Source: Tetranychus cinnabarinus (Eukaryota > Arthropoda > Arachnida > Trombidiformes > Tetranychidae). From it: a DNA stretch of 64,000 nt. Under the pieces are notes generated by a model. The model had not been told where the DNA came from. It made no database searches and worked only from the letters and a program-made list of their open reading frames with translations. Numbering within the stretch: position 1 is the stretch's first letter; the number at the start of each line of letters is the position of its first letter. The DNA is taken from the NCBI GenBank assembly GCA_022266195.1, contig WHVY01000001.1, positions 6,696,001 to 6,760,000 on the forward strand. Reading direction: 5' to 3'. Positions 13,494-25,665 of the stretch are shown piece after piece. Position numbers and translations under genes: made by a program.

Positions 13494-14064
13494 ATGTTAA
13501 ACTTACGTCAATCTATTTTATTAAGGAATAGTTTCATCGATGTACGATTTCTATCAAAGAAATTAATTAAGGGCAAGATTGATTATTCTTTGGTCCCTAA
13601 GCTTGATGAAAAAGATTTGGATGAAACATTTACTCATGGAAGTGGGCCTGGAGGTTCGAAAGTTAATAAATCTGAAAATTGTGTCGTCTTAGTTCATAAG
13701 CCTACAGGTAAATATACAGTTATTGGATGCATTTAACATTTCACTTTCTAAAATTTTGCTCTTCAATTTAATTCCTTTAATCATAGGCATTGTGGTAAAG
13801 AATCATGAATTTAGAGAATTGGAGCGTAACCGTAAAAGAGCTAGAGAATTAATGGTTACCAAGTTGGATAATTTGATCAACGGCGATAGAAGTGTCGAAG
13901 CCCAAATTAGGGCCGTTGAAGATGAAATACGAATTAAAAAAGAGGCTGAAGCTGCTAAAAGACGCGAACTAAAAAGAAAAGTAAAGGAGCTTTGGGACAA
14001 AGGAAATCCACCGACTGAAAAAATCCATGATCAGATGGAGACTAATACTGACTCTACAAAATAA
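13494..14064 (+). CDS. Mitochondrial release-factor-like protein (C12orf65/MTRFR family), GGS variant
   Basis: Two exons, 13494-13707 and 13787-14064, join in phase to give 163 residues. The family rescues stalled mitochondrial ribosomes. The N-terminus (about 1-25) is basic and hydrophobic like a mitochondrial presequence. The domain core is SGPGG..VNKSENCVVL.H.PTG followed by IVVK.H..RELE.NR..ARE, the usual pattern of the MTRFR class, then a Lys/Glu/Arg-rich helical tail. Odd point: the motif that is normally GGQ reads GGS (residues 53-55; Ser codon TCG at 13656-13658), so the Gln needed for peptidyl-tRNA hydrolysis is absent. The rest of the domain is intact and there are no stops, so it is not an obvious pseudogene. 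The start is the first in-frame Met with a plausible targeting sequence. Confidence 0.85.
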
Positions 14065-14607
14065 TCAATCAAATCGGCTAAAAATACAGACTTTTAGTGA
14101 TGCCAATAATCCCTTTTAAGGCTTAAGTGAAAGGAAATATTTTGTTTTAATAAGTTTTGTTATTCTAAATTGGTCGTCACCTACTCTCATTGCCTATTAC
14201 AATTCAAAGTTTCCGAGAATAAACTTTGTTATATTTCAGCTTCCATGTCATACCAGAGAAGATATTTTGTACAAGTCAGTTTCATACTCAAAATAGATGT
14301 TTTTTATTCCACAATCAGCAAATTGGCGCATATTATGAGATTCATAAGCAAGCCGGTACAACTTTCTTCAGAAATGCAGAGCAAATTGATATTCTTAAGT
14401 TAGCAGGATATGTAGCGATGATTTGTAAATATATGACCAGCATAATTATTAATCAACTGGAATTGAATGCGAAATGTAGAGTGAGAAAATATGAAAAGAA
14501 CAGCTTGACTCCATAGTGAAACATCAATGGCACAGGATATTGAATTGATACTGCTTATTTAACATAAGACCAATTATTCAATAAAAATAAAATTGAACAA
14601 AATTTCC
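14065..14607. other. Convergent 3' spacer
   Basis: Lies between the stop codons of the release-factor-like gene (+) and the LY6-type gene (-). AATAAA-like signals at about 14579-14590 could serve the + gene. A 96-codon open frame from 14226 has no recognisable content. Confidence 0.4.
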
Positions 14608-15222
14608 TTATTTGAAATATGCTGCCATAAAAATGATTGAGCTCGTAAAAACTAACAATGAGTTGACATTAGATAATTTATCACCTCGATTACAGCCATC
14701 AGAGCTACATGCATAAACACAACTTCGTAGCGGCCTACTATCTCCTACTCTTTTAACGTAATCACAATAATCCTCAAATTTCCGCGATGAACAAAATCTA
14801 AGGACTCCTATTTTACCTGGAAAAGACATTACAACGAAAATATAAGATTAGATCGAACTAGAAACAAGAAGTATCACAAAAAAATGAAAATAAAGTTACC
14901 TTCATAAAGACCAGTAGTTTTGATACAGTATTTTGCATCATAAATATCACATGTTGTAGGCTGTATTTTAGTGTTTTCTTTATCAAATATCTCGCTACAA
15001 TCAGTATTATTATGACTTGAGCACACGTAACAATCAAGTGATTGACCTTAAAAGACAATATGCAAAAATTAAATTATTCAGCAAGACAACAAGTGGTTAA
15101 AATCTTTAAAAATGAATGGAGAAAATTGAGAAGGGAAAAAGGTAGACAGCAAAAGTTTACTTACTATATCCAAAGGCCAATAAAATGATTGCCAGTTGCA
15201 GGTAAAGGTTACTTTTATCCAT
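14608..15222 (-). CDS. LY6/uPAR-type small GPI-anchored protein
   Basis: Three minus-strand exons, 15222-15165, 15046-14900 and 14816-14608, join in frame (both introns phase 1) to give 137 residues. It starts with a signal peptide (MDKSNLYLQLAIILLAFGYS). The mature part opens LDCYVCSS and ends CVYACSSDGCN, the hallmark Cys spacing of the three-finger LY6 fold. After the CN comes a hydrophobic C-terminal segment (LLVFTSSIIFMAAYF), as expected for GPI attachment. Arthropod members of this family (for example the Sleepless/Quiver group) act at the cell surface on channels, receptors or septate junctions; which role applies here cannot be read from the sequence. The visible ORF in the middle exon's other frame is spurious. 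Confidence 0.85.
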
Positions 15223-16465
15223 TGTTTATCAACAATTTACAAATAATTCAACTAAATAAACAATATTTAGCAGCAATAACAATATAAAATCATGTAAATC
15301 AAAGTTAAATAAACCTGCCAACCTATCGTCATAGGATCTTTCCCTCCCAGATTAACATTGTAAGGTGGATACAACAGGTCACCAGAAACTGGTTACCAGT
15401 TTTTTGTTGTTTTATGGTTACCATTGGTTTCAGGTAAACGCCTCACCAGCAAATAGCATTGTAATACAATAAGCCGAATAACTGGAAACTTAAGAAGACT
15501 CTTTATTATGATCACTCGAAGCCAGCCTTGATGCTAATTTTTTGTTGATAATTCAATTAAATTGCTGATGATTTCATTTGATTTTATTTTTAGTTAACCA
15601 ATAATTGTTGATGTTTTTGACTAACTCAGTTTCACTCACAAGGTTGTCTGGTAAACTCATTTTTCCCCCTTTGCATTAAAGAGAAGAAGAAGAAATCAAT
15701 ATTGTTAAACTAAACAATTAATTGATCTTTTATCATTTTCATCTATTATCAATTAAAGGTAAATATCTTGAAAATTAAACCAACTCTCATTATCAATCAT
15801 GCAGCATGATCACCATTTGCGTTACACAATGTTAACCAATGGTTGTTAAAACTTATCAACAATAGCAAACATTTCTCAACGCATGATGATATAACAGTAA
15901 GCATCTGCATATCATCCAGTCATCACTATCTGAGCTGAATGTATTAATCAATTGTTTTTTTTTATTGAACAACCAGTGTAAAAGGTTAACATTTTAGTTT
16001 GATTTAACTATCTGAGACTAATTTTTGCTTATCGCTATCATAGTCATCTGCAGAACATGTGGTGAAAGCTTGTCATTTGATAATCTCAACTCGATAAGGT
16101 TAGTCTATTTTTACGCAGGATTTTTCATTCACCCACACAACATTAAGAATTAAGATTTGAAAGCAAAGTTTTTTAAAAACAATTAAATGCGGAAATAATT
16201 TCTATTTTTTTATTCAATCAACAATTTGATAAATAATAGATGGATGATTTGAGAAAGACATGAAATTATTAAGATTTGTTTTTCAATGACAGCTATAGGG
16301 AGAAACATGATTTTTAAGTAAATTATGACAATTGTTTTCCCCAGAAATCAGAAAAACATGTAAAATGTTTTTATCAATTTAAAATCGTTTTTTGGTGTTT
16401 TGCTGCTTCTTTGTACCAACACAAATTATATATATATGTATATAATATATTGCTGTAAAACTAAT
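15223..16465. other. Intergenic, no gene seen
   Basis: AT-rich sequence between the LY6-type gene start and the PP1-targeting gene's stop. Contains an alternating TA run near 16427-16450. No coding region, RNA gene or clear repeat recognised. Confidence 0.45.
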
Positions 16466-17302
16466 TCATGCTTGATAAATAAGTGAATAATTTAGGCCCA
16501 TATTATTGTCCCAGTATTCGTCTCCGTTAACCGTATAACGAATGGCAAATAAAATGCGTTGACCAGGAACCAGGGCACCACCACTTGAAACGGAGCGAAC
16601 GGAAAAAGTTGCAGAAAATTTGTCACTCCAGCCATCACACGAGTTGGGTAAATAGGAGGCCAGAGAATCACTAGTGGTCTGCCATTCGGTTAGAGTATGA
16701 CGAACGGTAACTGACTTTTCGAAGGCAATATTGAGTACTCGGATTACACAGGTCACTGAGATGTTACCTGCTCCAGAGGAGACTATACAATTTTCCAGGC
16801 AAACAAATTGACTACGAACTCGATCACAGAAATTGGCTGATGCTATGGGTTGAAGGAATTCAGGAACCAAAGTATTGGGTAAATGTGGATTATATGTTGA
16901 TGGCCAAACAGGTGAAATTTTTCTTTTAGGTTTAATGATAAGTGACTGTGAATTGATGTTATTATTGTTGTTGATGTGATTCTTATTATTGTTGTTATCG
17001 TTGTTATTGTTTTTGTCCCAATGGCTGTTGATTGAAACACTGGTTTGACTTGAAACATTAATTGATTTACCTCCATTTTGGCTGATTGACTCTTTGAGCT
17101 GTAAATCTTGATATGCTGATCGAGGTACCGTTGGAAGCTCATCTTGACTTATTAATTTAACATATTCAAATTCAAGACCTAATGCGTCAGCAAAGCGAAC
17201 CGCTTTTTTGCCTCGATCTGGAGTATTTGGAGGAGTTTTTCCAGTCTTGAGGGATGTGCTTCGAATAAATGGAGCTCGATGAAGGATGATGATGGGGCTC
17301 AT
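16466..17302 (-). CDS. Glycogen-targeting regulatory subunit of protein phosphatase 1 (PPP1R3 family)
   Basis: Single exon, 278 residues. Family members bring PP1 to glycogen, where it activates glycogen synthase and inactivates phosphorylase. Residues 33-38 (KAVRFA) are a PP1-docking RVxF motif in its usual context just before an acidic/aromatic stretch. Residues about 148-278 form a CBM21 carbohydrate-binding domain, seen from the VPEFLQP entry through GWSDKFSATF to the terminal WDNNMGLNYSL, the most conserved signature. A low-complexity Asn/Asp/Lys run joins the two parts. The start is supported by an in-frame TAA four codons upstream (17314-17312). Length fits the short members (PPP1R3B/C/D). 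Which paralogue group it belongs to is not clear. Confidence 0.93.
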   Translation of the reverse strand: MSPIIILHRAPFIRSTSLKTGKTPPNTPDRGKKAVRFADALGLEFEYVKLISQDELPTVPRSAYQDLQLKESISQNGGKSINVSSQTSVSINSHWDKNNNNDNNNNKNHINNNNNINSQSLIIKPKRKISPVWPSTYNPHLPNTLVPEFLQPIASANFCDRVRSQFVCLENCIVSSGAGNISVTCVIRVLNIAFEKSVTVRHTLTEWQTTSDSLASYLPNSCDGWSDKFSATFSVRSVSSGGALVPGQRILFAIRYTVNGDEYWDNNMGLNYSLIYQA

Positions 17303-19944
17303 TGAGAGATTTTAAGCTAATCGATGAAATGACAATGAAAGTCATTGAAAAAAAGGGAAAGGAAAAGGAAAAAATGAAAAATTAGAATTAATCTTATACG
17401 ATGCAGAATTTTCAATATCATCCGATAATCTTGACAGATGTATCTAACTAAGAGTAACAAAATGAACCTTTGATTGTTCGATGAGATCTTACCTTTTCGT
17501 TGATGATTGATTTTAAATAATTAAGATGTAAAAACAAATTCCTCTTGAATAAAGGTGATGCCGAGGTTGAACACATACAGCGTAATTAACATAATACACA
17601 GTGGAAACAAAAAATATTATGAAGATGATGGTGATGGTGATGGTGATGAAGGTGATGATGAAGATGTTGTTTTTGGTTGAGATGGCGGTGGTGAGGAGAC
17701 GAATGATTGAATTGATCAGTAACGAGATTTATCATAGACATAATAACTATTTACGATGCTGCTGCTTACATCTTCACTATCTTTCCGATTAAACCAATTT
17801 AAGCGATTGGTGACTGGTCAGTGATAACAGGGATAAAAAAGTCAATTGTATGGAAAGAGTAAAGGGAAATGTTGTTCACAATTTGTAATTTATTAATTTT
17901 TCGTTTTTTTTCTTCGTTTTCTTTCCTTTCTCTCTCCCTTTATCTCCCTCTCACCAGCGCTCTCTAGTGGTATATTTAAAAGCAATGATTACTGTCTCTT
18001 TACTCTTGCCTTAAGATGATAAAGATGGAGAGATGGCAAGTTTATCAAGGTTAAATTGATTGGATAGTGTTATACTATTTGTTGATTATGATTATTTAGA
18101 TGAACAGTTGGTTAACCTAGAAGAAGATGACTTTGAATTTGATAATACAAGTTTAGTGAAGTCTCTTTCAAGTGTGTAAAGGAAGGAATTGACGTAACCA
18201 ACCTTTCAAATCAAATCTCTTGGTAAAAACAAAAATCTAGAGTTATAGTAAATAGATGAGAAAAAATTGAACCAAATTTCAATTTAAGCTTGCGCCCAAC
18301 AATACTGTCAACAATCTGGTAAAGAAGGAACCATAACTCAATCCATGGGTAGGTTTACGTATATTATTGTCTATTTTTGGAAGGTAGACTACGATGTTCA
18401 GTTAGGTAATCATCAACAGAATGATAAACTCATGAATCAGAGCCGGCAGATTACTGTTGGTTTATCAATGGTTTTGGGTTATCTTCTGGTAATCTGAGGA
18501 TCTTCACTGTCTGGTTCATCTTTTTGTTTAGGCTTGATCCGGCTTTCAGTCTGGTCACTGCTTAATTAGATAATGCAGTTAATTGAAAATTTTTGATTTA
18601 CATTTTGATTTAATTTGTTTCCATTTCAGATTCCATCCTTTTGATTTACCATTTGCCCTTTTCCTCTCATTGGCATGACTGACTTATATTTTGAAACTGA
18701 ATAAAGGAAGGATATAAAAAGACTGTGTTAGTGTGAAGACGGAATAAAAAGCGAGTTAAAAATAGATGAACATTTCAGATGATGACAGATGAATCTGGAT
18801 CAAGTTCATTTTTTCATCTTCTCGGCATTTTCATCATTATCATTTTGCTTTGCAGACTTACTGCCAGCTTTTAATAAATTTGTTAAAGATAATTAATTGT
18901 TATCCAATTGAGCTGATTCAAGTTACCTAGCTTTCATTTTACTTCAACATTACCTTTAATAGCAACCGGCAAAAACCAATGATATTCACTTTTTCATTAA
19001 CTCCTATTTTCATTTTAATTTAATCTTTCATCCCTACAGGGATGGGTAAAGGGTGGAAAGGTTAACAATTAACTTAATGATTAGAAATGATTTCTGAATA
19101 TTCACTGAAAACAAAATGATACGAGTAACAAAAACAGTATTCAATGTAGGATTGGGTTGAAATAAAAAGTTGCTTTAAATGGTAGCTCAAGTTGATTTAA
19201 AGTATCGCTTTCTTGTTTTATATTTTAAAATGGACAAACATGATTAACCATCATTAATTAACAATCAATCAACCATTCAAATGAATTTAATAAGCTCTCA
19301 GGGTAACTCAACATTTGACCGGTTCTCATGATTAGACTCAAGTCTTGGGCTGAAAAAAAAGCGTCTAGATTTGTTGGTTGAAATTGAAAAAAAAGGATGG
19401 ATGGAAAAATTATACTTTTCAATTAGTGAGAAGTTAATTATTTTAGAGAAGAATTGTAAAGGAAAAAAACAATTAAAATGAATCAGTTTTAATTGCAATA
19501 AAGCGCAACTTTGTCTTCCATTAGCTACTACAAATAGTAATGATATACTGAAGGATTGGCGTAAAACTGAACCTGTGTCAGCAAAGATTGCGATGATTTC
19601 ATATTGAATGCCATAACATGTTTACCATGCTTACATTTTTACAATTAATTTACTATTAATGGCATCAAGTAAAAACGTGGTTAAATTACTTACATTGAGC
19701 TCACCATTTCAGCATGATTGGGAGTAAATACCAACCAGGAAGAAATTAAATTCAAAACATTGGAATCCTTGGGTTGATAATAAGGATGATTATAAGATGA
19801 TTGCTGGTTCATTTTAACGCAAAGATTAAGATAAAGATGTCTTTGATTGTTGTCTGCTCACAGAATCACCGGCATATAATTTTCATTATCATGACAACAA
19901 CGTGATCGAATGACAAAAAATTATGAATACATTGTTTTATTTAA
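17303..19944. other. Gene-poor interval, part 1
   Basis: Leader region of the PP1-targeting gene, then a GATGGT-type microsatellite at about 17617-17670. The remainder is AT-rich; open frames are short and low-complexity. No gene recognised on either strand. Confidence 0.45.
17617..17670. repeat. GATGGT/GATGAT microsatellite
   Basis: Run of imperfect trinucleotide/hexanucleotide units GATGGTGATGGTGATGATGAAG. It sits about 300 bases upstream of the PP1-targeting gene start. Simple repeat with no evidence of coding use. Confidence 0.8.
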
Positions 19945-20530
19945 CGCGTGTTCACAAATGAAGTGTAAATGAACCTAAGAAACTAACATTTCAAGATAAG
20001 CTACCCTTGAAATAACCCACATATTATCCTTAGTCTGGAATAAGGATTAACCCAATTTCATGTTCCACTCCATCCAAGTCATAGGCCACATTTTATCGCC
20101 ATTGGACGCTTATACAACCCTTGCTATTTCATCTCTTCAGGCATGTTATGCCTAAGAACTCATTATTTATATTCTTGAATATTTGATTTGAGTATCAGAT
20201 CTGAAAATTGTTTCATCACTCTGTGCTCACGGTCACAATCTTTGTCATTTTTTTCATGGAGAGATATTCAGTAAAAGGCCAAAATTACAACAATTTCCCA
20301 ACTTTCTTTGCAACCAATTGCTGACTTCATTATGATAAACTCTGAAAAAACATGTTTCTAATCTTTGAGCATCATGAGCAACTACTCCTAGACAAAGTCA
20401 TTAATTTTCAAATGCAACTTAATGCAGATTAATTTCATGTTTTTCCTTCAGAATGAAAATAATGATAATATTAGCTTGAATAGTTTTTGAGTAAGCTTAC
20501 GAACATTTACGGTTAATTTATGAACACGCG
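19945..20530. mobile_element. Possible decayed terminal-inverted-repeat element
   Basis: The left end CGCGTGTTCACAAAT...GTAAATG reappears inverted at the right end (CATTTAC...ATTTATGAACACGCG, finishing at about 20530). About 30 bases per arm match with several mismatches. No internal coding region is visible. Old and degenerate; target duplication not clear. Confidence 0.4.
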
Positions 20531-21960
20531 CTTCATTCGCTCCATGGCAACAAACACATGGCTTCTTTCAATGATCATTGTCTTTTTGTTTTGTGCCTTT
20601 TTATTTGATCATTGTGTTTAATCTTTCATCGATTTTGGGATAAACAATCATTTTCAAGTGGTTACGTTAATCCAGGGATCATTTAATCTACTATCTCCGG
20701 TTTTTTTGGTCCATTGAAACAGATTACTCCTGACCACACTCTACTTTTTATGTACATTTCGTATTATATGATGGATTGTGCTTTACATTGAAGTACATTG
20801 ACATTGGCTGATTATTTTGAATTGATCATTCAATCATTACAATTAAAATTCTTATAGGATTTTCTATTTGATTTCACTTAGTCAAGGATTGATGAGTTGG
20901 TGTATTTCCGATGATAAAGCTGAAGAATCTTTTGTTTTGTGTGTTTCTAAAGCTTGTATTCATCTCGGTCTAACTGTTAGTGGTGAGTATGAATAATTAA
21001 TTCAATTGCTGCGATTAATTTCTCGTTTCAATATGGCTATCACTATTGATATTGATGACCATTATGATTAGATTAACTGACATCATCATCTGTTTAAATA
21101 AGACTCTAAAAATGGACCTTTTCCCCAATTTTTCTTAATTTTTCTTCAAAAGTCTTGATAGCTTTAGCTTACAATAGCATTGACCACCAACAAACATCCA
21201 GCGGATATAGCAGCAGTAGACATACAATTGACCAATTTAAGTCTCTATGCTTGTTGTAGACGGGAAGAAGATTTTAAAATCATTAAAATTATTTTACCAA
21301 AATAATTGAATTGAAACAGAAACAATATCAAAAGCTGAATAAAGGTTGGGTTGATTGGCGTTTATTATATAAGTTATGAACTGAAGTCTGGTTAGATAAC
21401 TGCTCAAACCATTAAATTTCTGTCAAATTTATTGATACGGCTGTTCGAAGTGAATATTTTTTTACAATTTTGAAGTTAAATTTTAACTTTGTTTCTATTT
21501 TGTATCTGTTTTTGTTTGATTTTTATTCACAGTTAATAGGATATTAGCTGTTATTGATTAGTCCGGATTTTCCAGCCAAACCCCTCAGACATTAATAACA
21601 CGAGGACTGCCATGAGTTACACGGCATACAGCTTGAAGGCTCATTTTAATTGATGAGAATTAAATTAGCTAATGGTCACCGTTTTTCAACTTTTTCAAAT
21701 CCAATTTACCAATCTAAAGCCAACCATAATCTCCCGTTTTATTCCCGTTCTTACTAGTCTCACTGGTTTCTGGTTAAAGATGATTACAAATTAGAAAGTG
21801 GACTTATAATTAACTGTTTACCTGTTGTCTGAAGTTGAAAAATTGTGCATCACCATCAGCTTTATCAGATTTAGACTGTTTTTAACTTGCAATCTTCATA
21901 TGGACACTTGTAAGATGGGATTTATCACAAGAAATGGACAGATAGTGATAACATTGACGA
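20531..21960. other. Gene-poor interval, part 2
   Basis: AT-rich. A stretch at about 20893-20983 reads as a 30-codon open frame (starting MSWCISDDKAEES) ending at a good GTGAGT donor, but no in-frame partner exon was found downstream, so it is not called as a gene. Confidence 0.35.
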
Positions 21961-22215
21961 ATGGTTCCTTTCGTGATTGCAATAACTGGCGCTCCAAATT
22001 TCATTAGATTACCTCACACAGCTAGTCCAGAATCTGTACTTTTACCTTTTAAGGCTGTTCATAATTGTAAGTTATTTAGTTTGTCTCTATGACTTGGTTA
22101 ATAGGCTTTTTATTTTCTTATTTTCATAGATGCCGATGATGAGACCATTAATTTTGGTCATCTAAAAATACTTGAAGTATTAACGAGCATTGAGCTTTAT
22201 CCATATCAGCAATAA
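21961..22215 (+). CDS. Uncertain small spliced ORF (63 residues)
   Basis: Two segments, 21961-22066 and 22130-22215, join across a GTAAGT...TTTTCATAG intron of 63 bases with the frame preserved (phase 1) and then reach TAA. The product starts MVPFVIAITGAP and ends LTSIELYPYQQ. The composition is balanced, unlike the low-complexity frames around it, but I recognise no family and there is no signal peptide. An in-frame TGA two codons upstream means it must start at this Met or be non-coding. It could be a real microprotein, the 3' end of a decayed gene, or chance. Confidence 0.28.
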
Positions 22216-25200
22216 CCTGACAAGTTTGATGTTGTTTTTTTTCTCGCTCTCTCTTGGCTTCTAAAAAATAGTGAAACCAAGTTTACAGGTAAGAAAAAGT
22301 GATTTATAAGATTCTCTTTTTTCTTCTCTTTTACCTTCATTCCTTCATTTTCACCGTCTTTTCATTTTAATTTATTTCCAGTTTGAAAGCCATGTGATCG
22401 CCAATCTGAATAACTAATACATCCCTTGTGTTCATTCATTTCACATGAGTAAATTAGTCTCCTTGCCCATGTCCTTAGTTGATTGGTTAGTTTGTGAATT
22501 GTTTTCATGATCACATGTTGAATAGCTGTTCTCTTCTATTTAATTCCCAAGTAAATAAAAGTTTACGATTCTTTCACTCTAATATAAAAATAATCAAATG
22601 TTCAAATCAATCTTTTGTCATCATTGATTATTTTCAGATTGCACAGACTGATTGTTACCCATCATCAATGCTGCTTGATATGAAACCAGTAAAAAAAAGA
22701 TCATGCATTTACCATAATTTTTCCTCTTTTCTTGTCTTCTTTCTCTCTCAGGTTACTTATTTTCAATGGCAAAACAAAACCCAAACCATGGACTGACAGA
22801 ATGGCGTCAGCTATCATTATCATATCTTTTATTTGCGTTGAATTTTTCTCAATGATATCAACTACTGTTGCTTCATTCACTCGGGGACCATGATTAAGTT
22901 TAATGGTGATGATAGCCAAGGATTTAAATGGTTTCGGAATGGTTACAGGAATACAGGTCATGGTGATAATCAGTATGCCAATGTTGAAGTACTCCTTTTA
23001 AAATTCAAAGAATATCTAGTAATCGAAAATACCTTCTACTTTATCCATGGATTTACTCTTCTTCTCTCCTTTTTCCCCTGGTTTCACCACTCAAGAACGT
23101 TATGCAAAAAGCTAAACAACTATCACTACATCCAGGCGTTATCTGTCTATATTAATCTTTACTATTGGAAAGAGAAAGAAGCAGATGAAGTGAAAGAAAT
23201 AAAATGTCATTATCGCAGATAAAAAAGGCTAAACTTGTGAGTGAGTTGAATGCTCTCATCAAGAGTCGAAGCTGGAAAGAAGGAGGTTACGAGGAGATGA
23301 TGAGCTGATAATTTTAAAACCATCAGGAGCTGAAAGATTTGTTGAATCTTTTTTCAATGTTAAAAGTACAACCCGATAAACTACATTGAATATACGACGA
23401 TAAAAAGCGAAGGTAGACTGGGTTAAAAGCTATGGAAAAGGCTACCAAATCTGATGTTGATGATACCAAGAGAGCAAATGGAAGAGGCTATGGCAGATTG
23501 TTGCTGATTAGGAAAAAAAAGTAAACTTGCTTGACAAGAGTAGTTGGTTGATTAAAAATTATTTCAACTTGAAATCTTGTGATTCAGCCAAAATACTTTC
23601 CATCATCCATTCCTCTGTACAAAAACACTTGCTCCTACATATTCATGGATCTTCATTCATAATACATGCTTTGGATGGTTTCGTTGAACAATATAATCAT
23701 CAACTTAACCTTTCTTTTTGGCCTAAAATCAATTTTTACATTTCGATAATTAAGAACAACTTTCTTTTTTCAAGTTCAACTTGTTCACCTGATTTATCCT
23801 GACATTGACGGTTATCAACAGAGGCTATCAAAGATTATTGTGATTGAAAAATCAAAGTAATCTCTCAATAATCTAAAATATATATTCCCATGGAATAATT
23901 CATACAAAAACTGGTGACAACTTTACCCCTTTTTACAAGTCAAGTTTATCTCGTTGATATAACCTGGTCATCATCACCGAAACGCCATTGATTATCGTGT
24001 TTATTTCAATGTTACCTTTAATATGAAGAGTTATGAATCTTTGGTTCTGGAATATAGTCTTGATTAATGTGCCTTTGCATTCAAAAGCTATGAAAGATAA
24101 AACCGAATGAACTTCAAAGATTAAATTGCAAATGAAGAGGGAAAATTTTTAAAAGGCGAAAAAAAACATGAGCTTCAAGTTTGTTGTTGGGAAATGAACA
24201 TATAAAGCTAACGATTTCGCTTTTTAATTGCTTAAATCAGATTTCTTGTCAACTTATCAAGATTATCAATTTATAAAATCATTTATAAAAACCCACCAAA
24301 AAAAAAACAATTCAAACCATCGAGAAAAAAGAAGGGTTGAGAGCAACTGATTAGATTTCTCTACCTTTAATCATGCTCTTTCATCTGTTTCATCTCAATT
24401 ATTTCATCAAGATTAAGCTGAATATATCTGTGTCAGTGTGTGTTTGTATGTACATAAATGTTTACTTCTCAACCTTTTGATTATTTGCTTCTTCAGATAA
24501 AGTTGATTAATTTATTGTGTTCATTTATCTTTTCATTCAGAGGGACAATTGATGATGATTCCAATGTGAAAATTGTGCAAAAATATCTTAACCATGAAAA
24601 TAAATCAGCATGTTATCACAGTTGTGCGGATTGTGATTAATTTGATTTCGGGATAAAGGTTAATCAATTTAAGAGATTAACTATCCAAATCATCCGATGA
24701 AACCAATTAAAGGGCATTAAATTGAGTGTAAAATAAGCTAAACTGGTTAAAGATGAGATTGGAAGAGAAAGTTATAAATGAATTGTTAATTTGCATAATT
24801 ATTTAATTTGTTGTTATAAACATATAACCATCTTGTTTTACACTAAATTCATTTAATTCTGTAAGATTATTTGAGAGTTAATCTAATTCTTCTTATCATC
24901 CCATGTTCAATGTGCTCAAATCAAACGTCAATCCAGGTAAGTAACAAGTTATATTTAAAACGTTGAGCCATCACTCTTTTAATAGGCGTAATAAAATGTA
25001 GTCTGTAACTGACTGTTGGATTTTGAATATTTACAGTTGATTACTGACGATATTTGTGATCCTCTGTCTGAGATGATAAAGATTATTGCTTTTAAAATAA
25101 TTTAGTATTGAACTTTTACTATTGAAGTTTCAATTTACTCTGTAGTAAAAAAGGATTTAGCAGTTGAGGTGAAAAAAGGGCTAATCTTTGAGTATAACCT

Positions 25201-25665
25201 TGTCTAGAGCCAGGCTTGGATTAACGATGAAATTCATATCAGATTGCTTTTTCCTGTAGTTAAGAGTTTGTTTGATGCTTAAATCTCAAGTGAGTTGAAT
25301 AAAATAATAATAGCTCTGAAGTAGACACAGCTTTTGATTATAAATCATGTTGAAGTAGCATTGAGTTGTATATTTTACCAAACAATTAAGATTTCTTAAT
25401 TTCTATTTTTAAAATATTACCAAGGAAAACGTTTACTTTTGTTGACAACAAATATGGAAAGGTTTAATATGGTTTGAAAGGTTTGCTCATCTATCATTGA
25501 CATTAATAAGGAATTACAATGTTATTTAATTTTATTCTCAATTTGAAAAAACTTCTAGATAAATCCTTTGGATTCTAGAATATCTGGATTAGTAAAAGAT
25601 AGCTCGTTTTCAGATGAATTGACTTTAGTAAATAACTGTTGGCAAGCAACTTGAAAAAGATAACA
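22216..25665. other. Gene-poor interval, part 3, with exon-like fragments
   Basis: No gene can be assembled. Exon-like hints: a pyrimidine-rich acceptor at about 22741-22751 followed by short frames (MAKQNPNHGLTEWRQL; and, from 22801, a signal-peptide-like MASAIIIISFICVEFF that stops after 30 codons); and an acceptor at about 23219 followed by a 29-codon tail ending WKEGGYEEMMS. These do not join in one frame. They may be exons of a non-coding RNA or remnants of a gene. Confidence 0.3.
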
